A stretch of 64,000 nucleotides of DNA from contig NZ_AP022567.1 of NCBI RefSeq assembly GCF_010727475.1, forward strand, positions 6,386,001 to 6,450,000. Direction: 5' to 3'. The notes beneath the pieces were generated by a model. It was not told the origin of the DNA, ran no database searches, and saw only the letters and a program-made list of their open reading frames with translations. Origin of the DNA: Mycolicibacterium mageritense (GTDB lineage Bacteria; Actinomycetota; Actinomycetes; Mycobacteriales; Mycobacteriaceae). Shown here one piece after another: positions 17,865-31,370 of the stretch (the stretch's first letter is position 1; each line of letters starts with the position of its first letter). Both the position numbers and the translations under genes were made by a program.

Positions 17865-17917
17865 TACACTGGACGTTCGGGCCGGTGCAGTCCCGGGACC
17901 AGGACGTTCCGGACTGC
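17865..17917 (+). promoter_or_regulatory. gltB promoter and leader hairpin
   Basis: TGATACACT at 17862-17870 is an extended -10 (TGN plus tacact). The leader then has a 7-bp inverted repeat, GCAGTCC 17887-17893 with GGACTGC 17911-17917, which abuts the GGAGG ribosome site at 17918-17922. The hairpin could modulate gltB translation. Confidence 0.55.
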
Positions 17918-17931
17918 GGAGGTGCGATTCA

Positions 17932-22480
<4,549 letters not shown>

Positions 22481-22488
<8 letters not shown>

Positions 22489-23983
22489 TCCGACCGGATT
22501 TTTGCGAGTGCCCAAGATCGATGCGGCCAAACGGCCCGTCGACGAGCGGGTGGGGGACTGGCGCGAGGTGTACGAGCGCCAGGATCCGAACGAGCGGCGC
22601 GGGGAGGTGTCGCAGCAGGCCCGGCGCTGTATGGATTGCGGTATCCCGTTCTGTCACTCCGGAAGTGCGGGCTGCCCACTGGGCAATCTGATCCCCGAAT
22701 GGAACGATCTGGTGCGACGCGGGCGCTGGGACGCGGCGAGCGACCGGCTGCACGCCACCAACAACTTCCCGGAATTCACCGGAAGGCTGTGCCCGGCGCC
22801 CTGCGAGGCGGCGTGCGTGCTCTCGATCGCCGAGGACCAAACCGGCGGCAGCGTCACCATCAAGCGGATCGAGCAGACCATCGCCGACCAGGCCTGGTTG
22901 AGCGGCACCGTCGAACCTCAGCCCGGCGCGATCCGCACCGGCAAGAGTGTTGCTGTGGTGGGGTCCGGGCCTGCCGGACTGGCTGCGGCGCAACAGCTCA
23001 CCCGCGCCGGCCACGACGTCACGGTGTACGAGCGTGACGACCGGCTCGGTGGGTTGCTGCGCTACGGCATTCCCGAGTACAAGCTGGAGAAGTCGACGCT
23101 GAACCAGCGGTTGGCGCAGATGCGCGCCGAGGGCACCCGGTTTGTCACCGAATGTGAGGTCGGTGTCGATCTGACCGTCGAGCAGCTGCGCAACCGGCAT
23201 GAAGCGGTCGTGCTTGCGGTCGGAGCCCTGCGCGCCCGCGACAACGACGTGCCGGGTCGGGATCTCGCCGGTGTGCACCTCGCGATGGATCACCTGGTCC
23301 CGGCCAACCGCGAGTGCGAAGGTGACGGTGCCTCACCGGTTTCGGCGGCAGGCAAGCACGTGGTCATCATCGGTGGTGGTGACACGGGCGCCGACTGTCT
23401 CGGCACCGCCCACCGCCAGGGCGCGGCGTCGGTGACGCAACTCGATTACAACCCCGAGCCGCCCGAGTCCCGTGACGAGAGCCTCAGCCCGTGGCCCACG
23501 TGGCCGTTGGTGCTGCGGACCTCACCGGCCCATGCCGAGGGTGGCGCGCGTCGGTACGAGGTCGCGGTGCAGCGTTTCGTGGGCGACGACAAGGGTCACG
23601 TGCGGGCAATGGAGATCGCAGAGGTGCGGGTGACGCGGGACGCCGACGGGCGCCGCCAGATCACGCCCGTGGGGGAGTCGCTGCAGATTCCTTGCGACAT
23701 GGCGCTGTTGGCGATCGGGTTCGAGGGGGTCGAACACATGGCGCTGCTCGACGAGCTGGGCCTGCAGCTCAACCGGCGCGGTGCGTTGTCGTGCGGGTCG
23801 GATTGGCAGACGGACGCGCCTGGCGTGTTCGTGTGTGGCGACGCGCACCGCGGGGCATCGCTCGTGGTGTGGGCCATCGCCGAGGGACGCAGTGCCGCGC
23901 ACGCGGTCGACGCCTATCTGATGGGTGAGTCGGATCTGCCCGCGCCGGTCCGGCCGGGCGCCCTCCCTCTCGCCGCCGTCTGA
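22481..23983 (+). CDS. gltD: Glutamate synthase small subunit
   Basis: GltD, 500 residues, feeds electrons from NADPH to GltB. N-terminal Cys clusters for two 4Fe-4S centres are visible (RRCMDCGIPFCHSG, CPAPCEAACVL). The FAD site is VVGSGPAGLAAAQQL, the NADPH site is IIGGGDTGADCLGTAHRQG, and CGDAHRGASLVVWAIAEGR is the closing FAD motif. GTG 22481 was chosen because VADPTGFLRVPK matches the family N-terminus; it overlaps the gltB stop, so the subunits are coupled. Confidence 0.96.
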
Positions 23984-23996
23984 ATCGATCAACGAC

Positions 23997-24002
23997 TATG
24001 CT
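23997..24002 (+). promoter_or_regulatory. Candidate pyk -10 element giving a leaderless mRNA
   Basis: TATGCT fits TANNNT. A start 7 to 9 bases downstream falls at 24009-24011, on the pyk GTG. The 27-base gap from gltD shows no Shine-Dalgarno, which supports leaderless translation. Confidence 0.5.
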
Positions 24003-24010
24003 CTGAAGCC

Positions 24011-25429
24011 GTGAACAGACGCGGAAAGATCGTTTGTACGCTCGGTCCTGCCACAGGTACCGAGGAGACAGTGCGGGCACTGGTAGAGGCAGGAATGGAT
24101 GTCGCGCGGCTGAACTTCAGCCACGGTGACTACAGCGACCACGAGGCGTCCTACCGGCGGGTACGCGCGGCCTCCGACGTCACGGGGCATGCCGTCGGCA
24201 TCCTCGCGGACCTCCAGGGTCCCAAGATCCGGCTGGGCCGGTTCGCCGACGGGCCGACGTTCTGGGCCACCGACGAAACGGTGCGGATCACGGTCGACGA
24301 CTGCGCGGGCACCCACGACCGGGTCTCGACCACGTACAAGCGGCTGGCCGAAGACGCCAAGCCCGGCGACCGGGTGCTCGTCGACGACGGCAACGTCGGC
24401 CTGGTGGTCGAGGAGATCGACGGCAACGACGTGGTCTGCAAGGTCACCGAGGGCGGCCCGGTCAGCAATAACAAGGGCATGTCGCTGCCCGGCATGAACG
24501 TCACGGCCCCCGCGCTGTCGGAGAAGGACGTCGAAGACCTGGAGTTCGCGCTGCGCCTCGGGGTCGACCTGATCGCGCTGTCGTTCGTGCGGTCACCCGC
24601 CGACATCGAACTGGTTCACGAGGTAATGGACCGCGTCGGCCGCCGGGTGCCGGTGATCGCCAAGCTGGAGAAGCCCGAGGCCGTCGAGAACCTCGAGGCC
24701 ATCGTGCTGGCCTTCGACGCGATCATGGTCGCGCGCGGTGACCTGGGCGTCGAGCTGCCGCTCGAAGAAGTGCCGCTGGTGCAGAAGCGCGCCATCCAGA
24801 TGGCAAGGGAGAACGCCAAACCCGTCATCGTGGCGACCCAGATGCTGGAGTCGATGATCGAGAACTCCCGGCCGACCCGCGCAGAGGCCTCCGACGTGGC
24901 CAACGCCGTGCTCGACGGCGCCGACGCGGTGATGCTCTCGGGCGAGACCTCGGTGGGCAAGTATCCGCTGGAGGCGGTCCGGACCATGGCGCGCATCGTC
25001 TGCGCGGTCGAGGAGAACTCGGTCGTCGTGCCGCCGCTGACCCACGTTCCCCGCACCAAGCGCGGCGTGATCTCGTATGCGGCCCGCGACATCGGTGAAC
25101 GGCTCGACGCCAAGGCGCTGGTCGCGTTCACGCAGTCCGGTGACACCGTGCGACGCCTGGCGCGGCTGCACACACCGCTTCCCGTGCTGGCGTTCACCGC
25201 GCTGCCGGAGGTGCGCAGCCAGCTGGCACTGACCTGGGGTACCGAAACGTTCATCGTGCCGCAGATGTCGAGCACCGACGACATGATCCGGCAGGTCGAC
25301 AAGTCGTTGCTGGAGCTGGGCCGCTACAAGCGTGGCGAGCTGGTCGTCATCGTGGCAGGCGCTCCGCCCGGCACAGTAGGCTCCACCAATCTGATCCATG
25401 TCCACCGTATCGGGGAGGACGACGTCTGA
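24011..25429 (+). CDS. pyk: Pyruvate kinase
   Basis: Pyruvate kinase, 472 residues, makes pyruvate and ATP from PEP in the last step of glycolysis. Motifs seen: KIVCTLGPAT, RLNFSHGDY, ADLQGPKIRLG, the catalytic IAKLEKPEAVENL, MVARGDLGVELP, and ATQMLESMIENSRPTRAEA with DGADAVMLSGETSVGKYP. The C-terminal domain is complete to GSTNLIHVHRIG. The start is GTG 24011 at the family N-terminus (MNRRGKIVCTLGP), probably leaderless. It is followed closely by tesB as in M. tuberculosis. Confidence 0.97.
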   Translation: MNRRGKIVCTLGPATGTEETVRALVEAGMDVARLNFSHGDYSDHEASYRRVRAASDVTGHAVGILADLQGPKIRLGRFADGPTFWATDETVRITVDDCAGTHDRVSTTYKRLAEDAKPGDRVLVDDGNVGLVVEEIDGNDVVCKVTEGGPVSNNKGMSLPGMNVTAPALSEKDVEDLEFALRLGVDLIALSFVRSPADIELVHEVMDRVGRRVPVIAKLEKPEAVENLEAIVLAFDAIMVARGDLGVELPLEEVPLVQKRAIQMARENAKPVIVATQMLESMIENSRPTRAEASDVANAVLDGADAVMLSGETSVGKYPLEAVRTMARIVCAVEENSVVVPPLTHVPRTKRGVISYAARDIGERLDAKALVAFTQSGDTVRRLARLHTPLPVLAFTALPEVRSQLALTWGTETFIVPQMSSTDDMIRQVDKSLLELGRYKRGELVVIVAGAPPGTVGSTNLIHVHRIGEDDV

Positions 25430-25452
25430 CGCACGCTCGGGAAAGGGGCCCA

Positions 25453-26334
25453 GTGTCACACTCGGATTTCGAGGAGCTGCTGGCGGTTCTCGATCTCAAC
25501 CGGATCGACGATGACCTGTTCATCGGGTCACATCCGAGCAAGAACCCGGTGCGCACGTTCGGCGGGCAGATGGTGGCGCAGGCCTTCGTGGCCGGTGGCC
25601 GGACGCTGGAGCACAATCAGGCGCCGAGCGCGTTGAACGCCCACTTCATCGCAGGTGGAAACCCCGAGAAGGATCTGGAGTTCCACGTCGTCCGCCTGCG
25701 CGACGAGAAGCGGTTCGCCAATCGCCGGGTCGACGTCATGCAGGACGGTCAGCTGCTGACCACCGTGATGATCTCGTACATGAACGGTGGTCGCGGTCTG
25801 GAGCACAGCGTCGCGGCACCCGAGGTGCCGCGCCCGGAGACTCTGCCCGCGATTGATGAACTGCTGCGCGGGTACGAAAAGACCGTGCCGTTGTTCGTCG
25901 AAGCGCTCCGGCCGATCGAGTGGCGCTATACCAACGATCCGGCCTGGGTGATGCGGGACAAGGGCGGACGGCTCGATTACAACCGGGTGTGGCTCAAGAC
26001 CCACGGCACCATGCCCGACGACCCCGTGCTGCACGCCGCGGCCCTGGTGTATTCGTCGGACACGACCGTGCTCGACTCGATCATCACGACCCACGGACTG
26101 TCCTGGGGGTTCGATCGGATCTTCGCGGTGACCATGAACCATTCGGTGTGGTTTCACCGGCCGTTCCGGTTCGACGAGTGGGTGTTGTACTCGACGACCT
26201 CGCCCGTCGCCGCGGAGTCACGGGGTCTGGGCACCGGCCACTTCTTCGATGCCGCAGGCCAACTGGTGGCCACGGTCGTGCAAGAAGGCATCGTCAAGTA
26301 CTTCCCGGGCGCAAAGGCATCAGGCTCGCCATGA
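25453..26334 (+). CDS. tesB: Acyl-CoA thioesterase II
   Basis: A TesB-type double hot-dog thioesterase, 293 residues, that releases CoA from acyl-CoA. The N-terminal half shows RTFGGQMVAQAFVAGGRTL and the C-terminal half has the catalytic region SSDTTVLDSIITTHG and NHSVWFHRPFRFDEW. The GTG start at 25453 has a GGAAAGGGG site. The stop overlaps the next gene by ATGA. This matches the Rv1618 position. Confidence 0.93.
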   Translation: MSHSDFEELLAVLDLNRIDDDLFIGSHPSKNPVRTFGGQMVAQAFVAGGRTLEHNQAPSALNAHFIAGGNPEKDLEFHVVRLRDEKRFANRRVDVMQDGQLLTTVMISYMNGGRGLEHSVAAPEVPRPETLPAIDELLRGYEKTVPLFVEALRPIEWRYTNDPAWVMRDKGGRLDYNRVWLKTHGTMPDDPVLHAAALVYSSDTTVLDSIITTHGLSWGFDRIFAVTMNHSVWFHRPFRFDEWVLYSTTSPVAAESRGLGTGHFFDAAGQLVATVVQEGIVKYFPGAKASGSP

Positions 26335-27740
26335 GAGTCGCGTCGCGGTTGCCCGCGCGTGAGCGGATCATCGTTCACGTCGGGTCACCCGCGGCCCGGT
26401 GGATCAGCGCACTGACCGTCTTCCTCGGCTTCTGCTGGCTGATCATCCTGCTGGCGCGCGACCCACACCATCCCGACTGGGATCCGGCCAGCCGGCTGAC
26501 GTGGTCACTGACCATCCTCACCGCGGTCGCCTTCATCGCCCGCGGCATCTTCCTCGGGCGTCCGGTCACCGCCGCGCACGCATGGGCTGCCTCGGGGTTC
26601 GTGGTGGCAGGGCTGACCGCGCACGTGTTCGTCTTCGACGAACTCGGCAACCTGTTGATCGTCTGCGCCGGGATCGCGTTGATGTGGCCCACCACGGCCC
26701 GGCCCAATCCTGCTGATCTACCGAAGGTTTGGGCACTCGTCGACGCCACCAGCGGTGACCCGTTGGCGCCGTTCGCGATGCATGTCGGCAAGTGCCACTA
26801 CTTCAACGCACCGGAAACGGCGGCCATCGCGTACCGAACCCGCATGGGTTACGCGGTGGTCAGCGGTGATCCCATCGGTGATGAACGCTGCTTCGCCGAA
26901 CTCGTGGTGGGATTCGCGCAACTCTGCCACCAGCGCGGGTGGCGCATGGTCGTGCTGGGCTGCAGTGAACGCCGGTTGCAGCTGTGGACGGATCGTGCTG
27001 CCGTGGGGCAGAAGCTGCGAAGCGTGCCGATAGGCCACGACGTCGTCATCGATGTCGACACGTTCGACCTGGTCGGCCGGAAATACCGCAATCTGCGCCA
27101 GGCCGTCCAGCGGACCCGCAACGCCGGCATCACCACCGAAATCGTTGCCGAGCAAGAACTTGCCGAGCCGCTGCGTGGCGAGCTGATCGAAGTGCTCGCT
27201 GCATCAGGGCACGGCGCTCGAACCGAACGTGGTTTCTCGATGATCCTCGACGGCGCTCTGGAAGGCCGGTATCCGGGGATAGTGTTGGCCATCGCCCGCG
27301 ATGCGACGGGGCGCGTACAGGGCTTTCACCGCTATGCCACCGCGGGCCACGGCACGGACATCACGCTCGACGTGCCGTGGCGGCGCCGCGGGGCACCCAA
27401 CGGTATCGACGAGCGACTCACGGTCGACATGGTCGACGACGCCCGCGGACGCGGTGCGCAACGGGTTTCGCTGGCATTCGCTGCATTTCCGGAGATCTTC
27501 GACCAGAAGGAGCGGGGACGGCTCCAGAACCTGGCCTACATCGCGATACATCTCGGTGACGCCCTGATCGCGCTCGAGTCCCTGTTCCGGTATCTACGGA
27601 AGTTCCACGCGTTGGGCGGCCGCCGTTATGTGCTGCTGACCATGACCCAGGTGGTGCCGTTGCTGATCGTGCTCTTGTCGCTGGAGTTCGTGCCGCGGCG
27701 CAGGCATCTCGTGACAGCTAGCGCGTCGGCGTCGGCGTGA
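26331..27740 (+). CDS. DUF2156 membrane protein (phosphatidylglycerol lysyltransferase-like domain)
   Basis: A 469-residue protein. Residues 20-125 contain four membrane helices. Residues 150-430 form a DUF2156/GNAT-like domain like the catalytic half of MprF and LysX N-terminal proteins (AYRTRMGYAVVSGDPIG, YRNLRQAVQRTRNAG, GRVQGFHRYA). A last helix (VVPLLIVLLSLEFV) precedes a basic tail. Aminoacyl-phospholipid or another acyl transfer at the membrane is possible but unproven. The ATG at 26331 overlaps the tesB stop, and the 3' end overlaps the convergent gene by 23 bases. Confidence 0.82.
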   Translation: MRVASRLPARERIIVHVGSPAARWISALTVFLGFCWLIILLARDPHHPDWDPASRLTWSLTILTAVAFIARGIFLGRPVTAAHAWAASGFVVAGLTAHVFVFDELGNLLIVCAGIALMWPTTARPNPADLPKVWALVDATSGDPLAPFAMHVGKCHYFNAPETAAIAYRTRMGYAVVSGDPIGDERCFAELVVGFAQLCHQRGWRMVVLGCSERRLQLWTDRAAVGQKLRSVPIGHDVVIDVDTFDLVGRKYRNLRQAVQRTRNAGITTEIVAEQELAEPLRGELIEVLAASGHGARTERGFSMILDGALEGRYPGIVLAIARDATGRVQGFHRYATAGHGTDITLDVPWRRRGAPNGIDERLTVDMVDDARGRGAQRVSLAFAAFPEIFDQKERGRLQNLAYIAIHLGDALIALESLFRYLRKFHALGGRRYVLLTMTQVVPLLIVLLSLEFVPRRRHLVTASASASA

Positions 27741-28242
27741 CGCCGAATTCGTCCTCCAGACGCTTCTGGAACGTCTCTTCGCACTGCTGCTGAGCCGCCT
27801 GATCGTTGCCCGCCTCCTGTAGACAGCTGACATAGTCGCGGCCGCCAACCTCGTTGAACCAGTGCGCGCCGACGGTGAAGTACACCACCACGAATGCCAC
27901 CGAGATCACCATCGCGATGAATCCGAGCACGATGCCGGTGGTGGCCACACCGCTGTTGTCGGCTTCGCCGCGTTTGCAGCGGCCTCGTCCGACGAACCCG
28001 AGGATGACCGCGACGAGGCCGAGGATCAGACCGCCCAGCACCGACCACACCAGCAGCAGGCCCACGATCGCCGTCACCAGTGCCGCGATGCCCAGCCCGT
28101 TGCGGGGGCCGGCGGCCTGCGGCTGATAGGCGCCGTAGGGCGGAGGTGGCGGAGGGGGATAGCCACCGCCGTACGCACCGTACGGCGACGGTGGGACGGG
28201 AGGGGTCGGGGGCGGCTTGGGCGTGTCCGACTCGCCGGTCAT
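27718..28242 (-). CDS. DUF4190-type membrane protein with Pro-rich N-terminus
   Basis: A 174-residue protein. Residues 8-40 are Pro, Tyr and Gly rich. Two hydrophobic helices follow (LGIAALVTAIVGLLLVWSVL and TTGIVLGFIAMVISVAFVVV) around a CKRGEADNSGVATTG loop typical of DUF4190. A 40-residue extracytoplasmic or cytosolic tail has two Cys (DYVSCLQEAGN, QQQCEETFQKR). Function unknown. It lies just downstream of cydC on the same strand, 10 bases apart, and may be cotranscribed. Confidence 0.8.
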   Translation of the reverse strand: MTGESDTPKPPPTPPVPPSPYGAYGGGYPPPPPPPYGAYQPQAAGPRNGLGIAALVTAIVGLLLVWSVLGGLILGLVAVILGFVGRGRCKRGEADNSGVATTGIVLGFIAMVISVAFVVVYFTVGAHWFNEVGGRDYVSCLQEAGNDQAAQQQCEETFQKRLEDEFGVTPTPTR

Positions 28243-28252
28243 GTGTGCGAGG

Positions 28253-29794
28253 TTACCCGCTGTCGGCGGTGTCGAGCCCGTGACAGCGCACGATCGGGCA
28301 ATCCAGATCGGCAGGCAGTTGATGAGTGGCGACGACGACGGTGCGCTCGGCGGCGAACAACGCGCCAGGCGTCAGCAGATCGGTCAAGATGCGCCGGCCG
28401 TCGGCCGCGTCGAGGTGCTCGGTCGGTTCGTCGAGCAACACGGTCGGGAAGGTGGAAACCAATGCCCGGGCCAGCAGCAGGCGCCGGCGCTGCCCGGCCG
28501 ACACCGCTGCGGCACCTCCGACCAGAACGGTCGAAAGACCGTCGGGCAGGCCTGCCAACCAGTGCCCGAGCCCGACGCGGTGCAACGCCGCGGTCATCTC
28601 CTCGTCGGTGATGTCACCGCGCACCACCAGCAGGTTGTCCCGCACGGTGGTGTCGAACAGGTGCGCGTCCTCGGCGAAAAATGCTGCGTGCTGCGGGGTT
28701 TCGCGAAACCGGTCGGCCAGCGCCAACAGCAGGGTGGTCTTGCCCGAGCCGCTCGGGCCGACCACCGCGAGGCGGCCACCGGGGGGCAGGTGCACTGCCG
28801 GCGCGGCGGGGCGCGACCGCAACCGTCTGTCCGGCGCAGTGATGTCGAGCAACCGCCGCGCCGCGATGCGCGAACGGCTGAGCTGGATCGCGGCGTCTGG
28901 CAGCGCGGTCGTCGCTTCGAATGCCGACAACGGCAGCAGCATCAGAATCGCGACCGTGGTGGGCGCCGCGACGGGTGCCAGGGCTATCCCGGCGATGGCC
29001 GCGCCGAGGACCGCGGCACCGATTGCCGCGCTCGGCATGGCAGCGGCGATCGCGGCCGGCGCGGCGGCCCGGTCCGCGGCATGGCCCCAATCCCGATGGT
29101 GTGCCTCCGATTCCGCGATGACGTCGTCGAGCCGGCCGCTGACGCGCAACTCGGGTGCGTACTCGAGGGCGAGCATCGTCGCGCTGTCGCGGCTCGAGCG
29201 ATGTTGGGCGGCGAGCGTTTCCGTGGCCACCGCGGCCCGTGCGGTCAACGCCGGGGCCAGTACGCCGGCGATCGCGAGGCACACTGCCAATACGACGGCG
29301 GCGCCGGGTGAAATCACGGCGATCACGGCGACCGCCGCGCCGCTCAGCACGACGGCCACCGCGATCGGCAACAGGGCTCGCACGAGCACATCGGACAGTT
29401 CGTCGACCGACGTGCCGACCCGCGACACCAGATCGCCGCTGGAGAGCGTGACCGCTTCGTCGGCGGGGGCCGCCGCGAGCCTCCGGTACAACCCGGTGCG
29501 GGCATTGGCCGCGGCGCGCAGCGCGACGTCGTGGGACGCCAGTCGCTGGCAATAGCCGAGTACCCCGCGCGATATGCCGAGCGCTCGTACCGCCACCACT
29601 GCCACGGTGAGGTCGAGAACGGGCGGCATCTGCCAGGCACGGGTGATCAGCCAGGCCGAGATGCCGGCCAGCGCGAGCGCGCTGCCCAGCGACAGCACGC
29701 CGAACGTCGTCGCGAGAGCGAGCCGCCCCAGCCGTGGCCGCAACAGGTCACGTGCCAACCGCAGCAGGGGATCATCGGCGAACAAGCGGAGCAC
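28253..29794 (-). CDS. cydC: Cytochrome bd assembly ABC exporter subunit CydC
   Basis: CydC, 513 residues, pairs with CydD in a heterodimeric exporter of reduced thiols (glutathione and cysteine elsewhere) needed to mature cytochrome bd. The membrane domain spans residues 15-300. Walker A is GPSGSGKTT, the signature is VSAGQRRRLLLARAL, Walker B is TVLLDEPTEH, and a switch His is in VATHQLP. The start was placed at GTG 29794 (VLRLFADDPLLRLARDLL, the family N-terminus), overlapping cydD by 23 bases. It is the last gene of cydABDC. Confidence 0.92.
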   Translation of the reverse strand: MLRLFADDPLLRLARDLLRPRLGRLALATTFGVLSLGSALALAGISAWLITRAWQMPPVLDLTVAVVAVRALGISRGVLGYCQRLASHDVALRAAANARTGLYRRLAAAPADEAVTLSSGDLVSRVGTSVDELSDVLVRALLPIAVAVVLSGAAVAVIAVISPGAAVVLAVCLAIAGVLAPALTARAAVATETLAAQHRSSRDSATMLALEYAPELRVSGRLDDVIAESEAHHRDWGHAADRAAAPAAIAAAMPSAAIGAAVLGAAIAGIALAPVAAPTTVAILMLLPLSAFEATTALPDAAIQLSRSRIAARRLLDITAPDRRLRSRPAAPAVHLPPGGRLAVVGPSGSGKTTLLLALADRFRETPQHAAFFAEDAHLFDTTVRDNLLVVRGDITDEEMTAALHRVGLGHWLAGLPDGLSTVLVGGAAAVSAGQRRRLLLARALVSTFPTVLLDEPTEHLDAADGRRILTDLLTPGALFAAERTVVVATHQLPADLDCPIVRCHGLDTADSG

Positions 29795-31370
29795 CCCCCA
29801 CGTCGAGTACGCGGTCGCCGATCGCCAGCACGCTGTCACGGTGCCCGACCACCACGACCGTCGCACCGGCGCGGGCCCGCGCCACGATCGCCGCGAGCAC
29901 GACGGCTTCGGACTCTGCGTCCAGATGCGCGGTCGGCTCGTCGAGCAGCAGCACCCGCGCCGAGGATCCGAGCACCCGGGCCAGGCCGAGCCGCTGCCGC
30001 TGGCCGAGGGACAGACCGGCTCCGTCGCGGCCGACCACGGTGTCCAAACCCTCCGGCAATGTGCGCACCACCTCGTCGAAACCTGAGTCACGACAGGCGT
30101 TTTCCAGGTTCGCCAGCGGTCCGAGCAACTCCAGGTTGGATCGCACAGTGCCGGGGATCAGCACCGGGCGGTGCGGCAGCCAGGCGACCTTCTTCCACCA
30201 CGCCGCCAGGTCCAACTCGTCGACGTCGACCCCGTCGACGCGTGCGCGTACGGCGGTGGTCAGACCGAGGATCGCATGCAGCGCAGTACTCTTGCCCGCG
30301 CCGTTGGGTCCGGTGAGCACCGTGACCTGCCCGGGCGTGATCGGCGCGCTCAGCCCGTCGACGTCGATGGTGGGTGCGGTACCGGCAACCGTCCGGTCGC
30401 CACCGATGACCGCTCGCGGTGTGCAGAGCCGGAATGCCTCTTCTGCCGCGGTCTTACCGTCCTGGGCCGCGTGGAACGCCGCGCCGACCCGCCGCAGTGG
30501 CCAGAAGACCTCGGGCGCGAGCAGCAGCGCCGTCAATCCGGCCGCCAGGGTCATGTCGCCGAACACGAGTCGCAACCCGACGCTGACCGCCACGAGGGCG
30601 ACCCCCAGTGTCGCCAGCAGTTCCAGCACCAGTGCCGACAAGAAGGCGATGCGCAGGGTGGCCATCGCTGAACGGCGATGGGCGGCAGACAGTTCGGCGA
30701 TCCGCCCGGTGGATCCGGTGGCTCGTCCGAGCGCGCGGAGCGTCGGCAGGCCCGCCACCAGATCGAGCAACCTGGCTTGCAGGGTCGTCATGGCGGCCAG
30801 CGCCGCCGCCGAACGGTCTTTGGTGACCAAGCCGATCAGCACCATGAAGATCGGCACCAACGGCAACGCGATCATCACGATCGCGGCCGCTTGCAGGTCG
30901 TACCACGCCATGACGACAAGGGCCGCAGGAGTGAGTATTCCGGCGAGCATCACCGACGGCAGATATCCGGTGAAGTAGGGGCGTAGCCCGTCGAGCCCGC
31001 GGGTCACCACCGCGGCGGCCGCGTCGCGATCGGCCGAGAGTTGTCGTGGCGGCGCGGTTGTGACGGTTTTGAGCACCTGTGTCGACAGTTCGCCGATGAC
31101 CGCGGTAGCCCCGCGCTGGGAGAGCCGTCCCTGCAACCAGGTAGCGACCGCGCGAATCGCCCACAGCACACCCAGCGCCAACAGAGATGAGCCCCACGAG
31201 TTTCCGGATCGCGTGACCACACCTGCCACCAGGTGTGCCAGCACCACGGCAGACGCGATCGTGGCGCAGGCGATGACGACGCCGCACGCCACGGAGGCCA
31301 CGAGATATCGACGCAGCGTCCCGACTGATCCGGTGCCGCCGCGAATACCGAGGGCGCGCCAGAGATTCAG
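29772..31370 (-). CDS. cydD: Cytochrome bd assembly ABC exporter subunit CydD
   Basis: CydD, 532 residues as drawn. The membrane domain covers residues 1 to about 310; the ATPase has Walker A GPNGAGKST, the signature LSLGQRQRLGLARVL and Walker B VLLLDEPTAH. The start is not obvious. There is no ATG, GTG or TTG between the upstream cydB region and a GTG at 31301 that would cut into the first helix. A CTG at 31370 overlaps the cydB stop (CTGA), mirrors the 4-base overlaps used elsewhere in the window, and gives a family-like N-terminus (LNLWRALGIRGG). I chose it; the GTG at 31301 (509 residues) is the alternative. Confidence 0.85.
   Translation of the reverse strand: MNLWRALGIRGGTGSVGTLRRYLVASVACGVVIACATIASAVVLAHLVAGVVTRSGNSWGSSLLALGVLWAIRAVATWLQGRLSQRGATAVIGELSTQVLKTVTTAPPRQLSADRDAAAAVVTRGLDGLRPYFTGYLPSVMLAGILTPAALVVMAWYDLQAAAIVMIALPLVPIFMVLIGLVTKDRSAAALAAMTTLQARLLDLVAGLPTLRALGRATGSTGRIAELSAAHRRSAMATLRIAFLSALVLELLATLGVALVAVSVGLRLVFGDMTLAAGLTALLLAPEVFWPLRRVGAAFHAAQDGKTAAEEAFRLCTPRAVIGGDRTVAGTAPTIDVDGLSAPITPGQVTVLTGPNGAGKSTALHAILGLTTAVRARVDGVDVDELDLAAWWKKVAWLPHRPVLIPGTVRSNLELLGPLANLENACRDSGFDEVVRTLPEGLDTVVGRDGAGLSLGQRQRLGLARVLGSSARVLLLDEPTAHLDAESEAVVLAAIVARARAGATVVVVGHRDSVLAIGDRVLDVGGAPLVRR

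Noticed and set aside
26331..27740. Full aminoacyl-tRNA-dependent lysyltransferase (LysX)
   Set aside because: There is no lysyl-tRNA synthetase domain. Only the membrane part and the DUF2156 domain are present.
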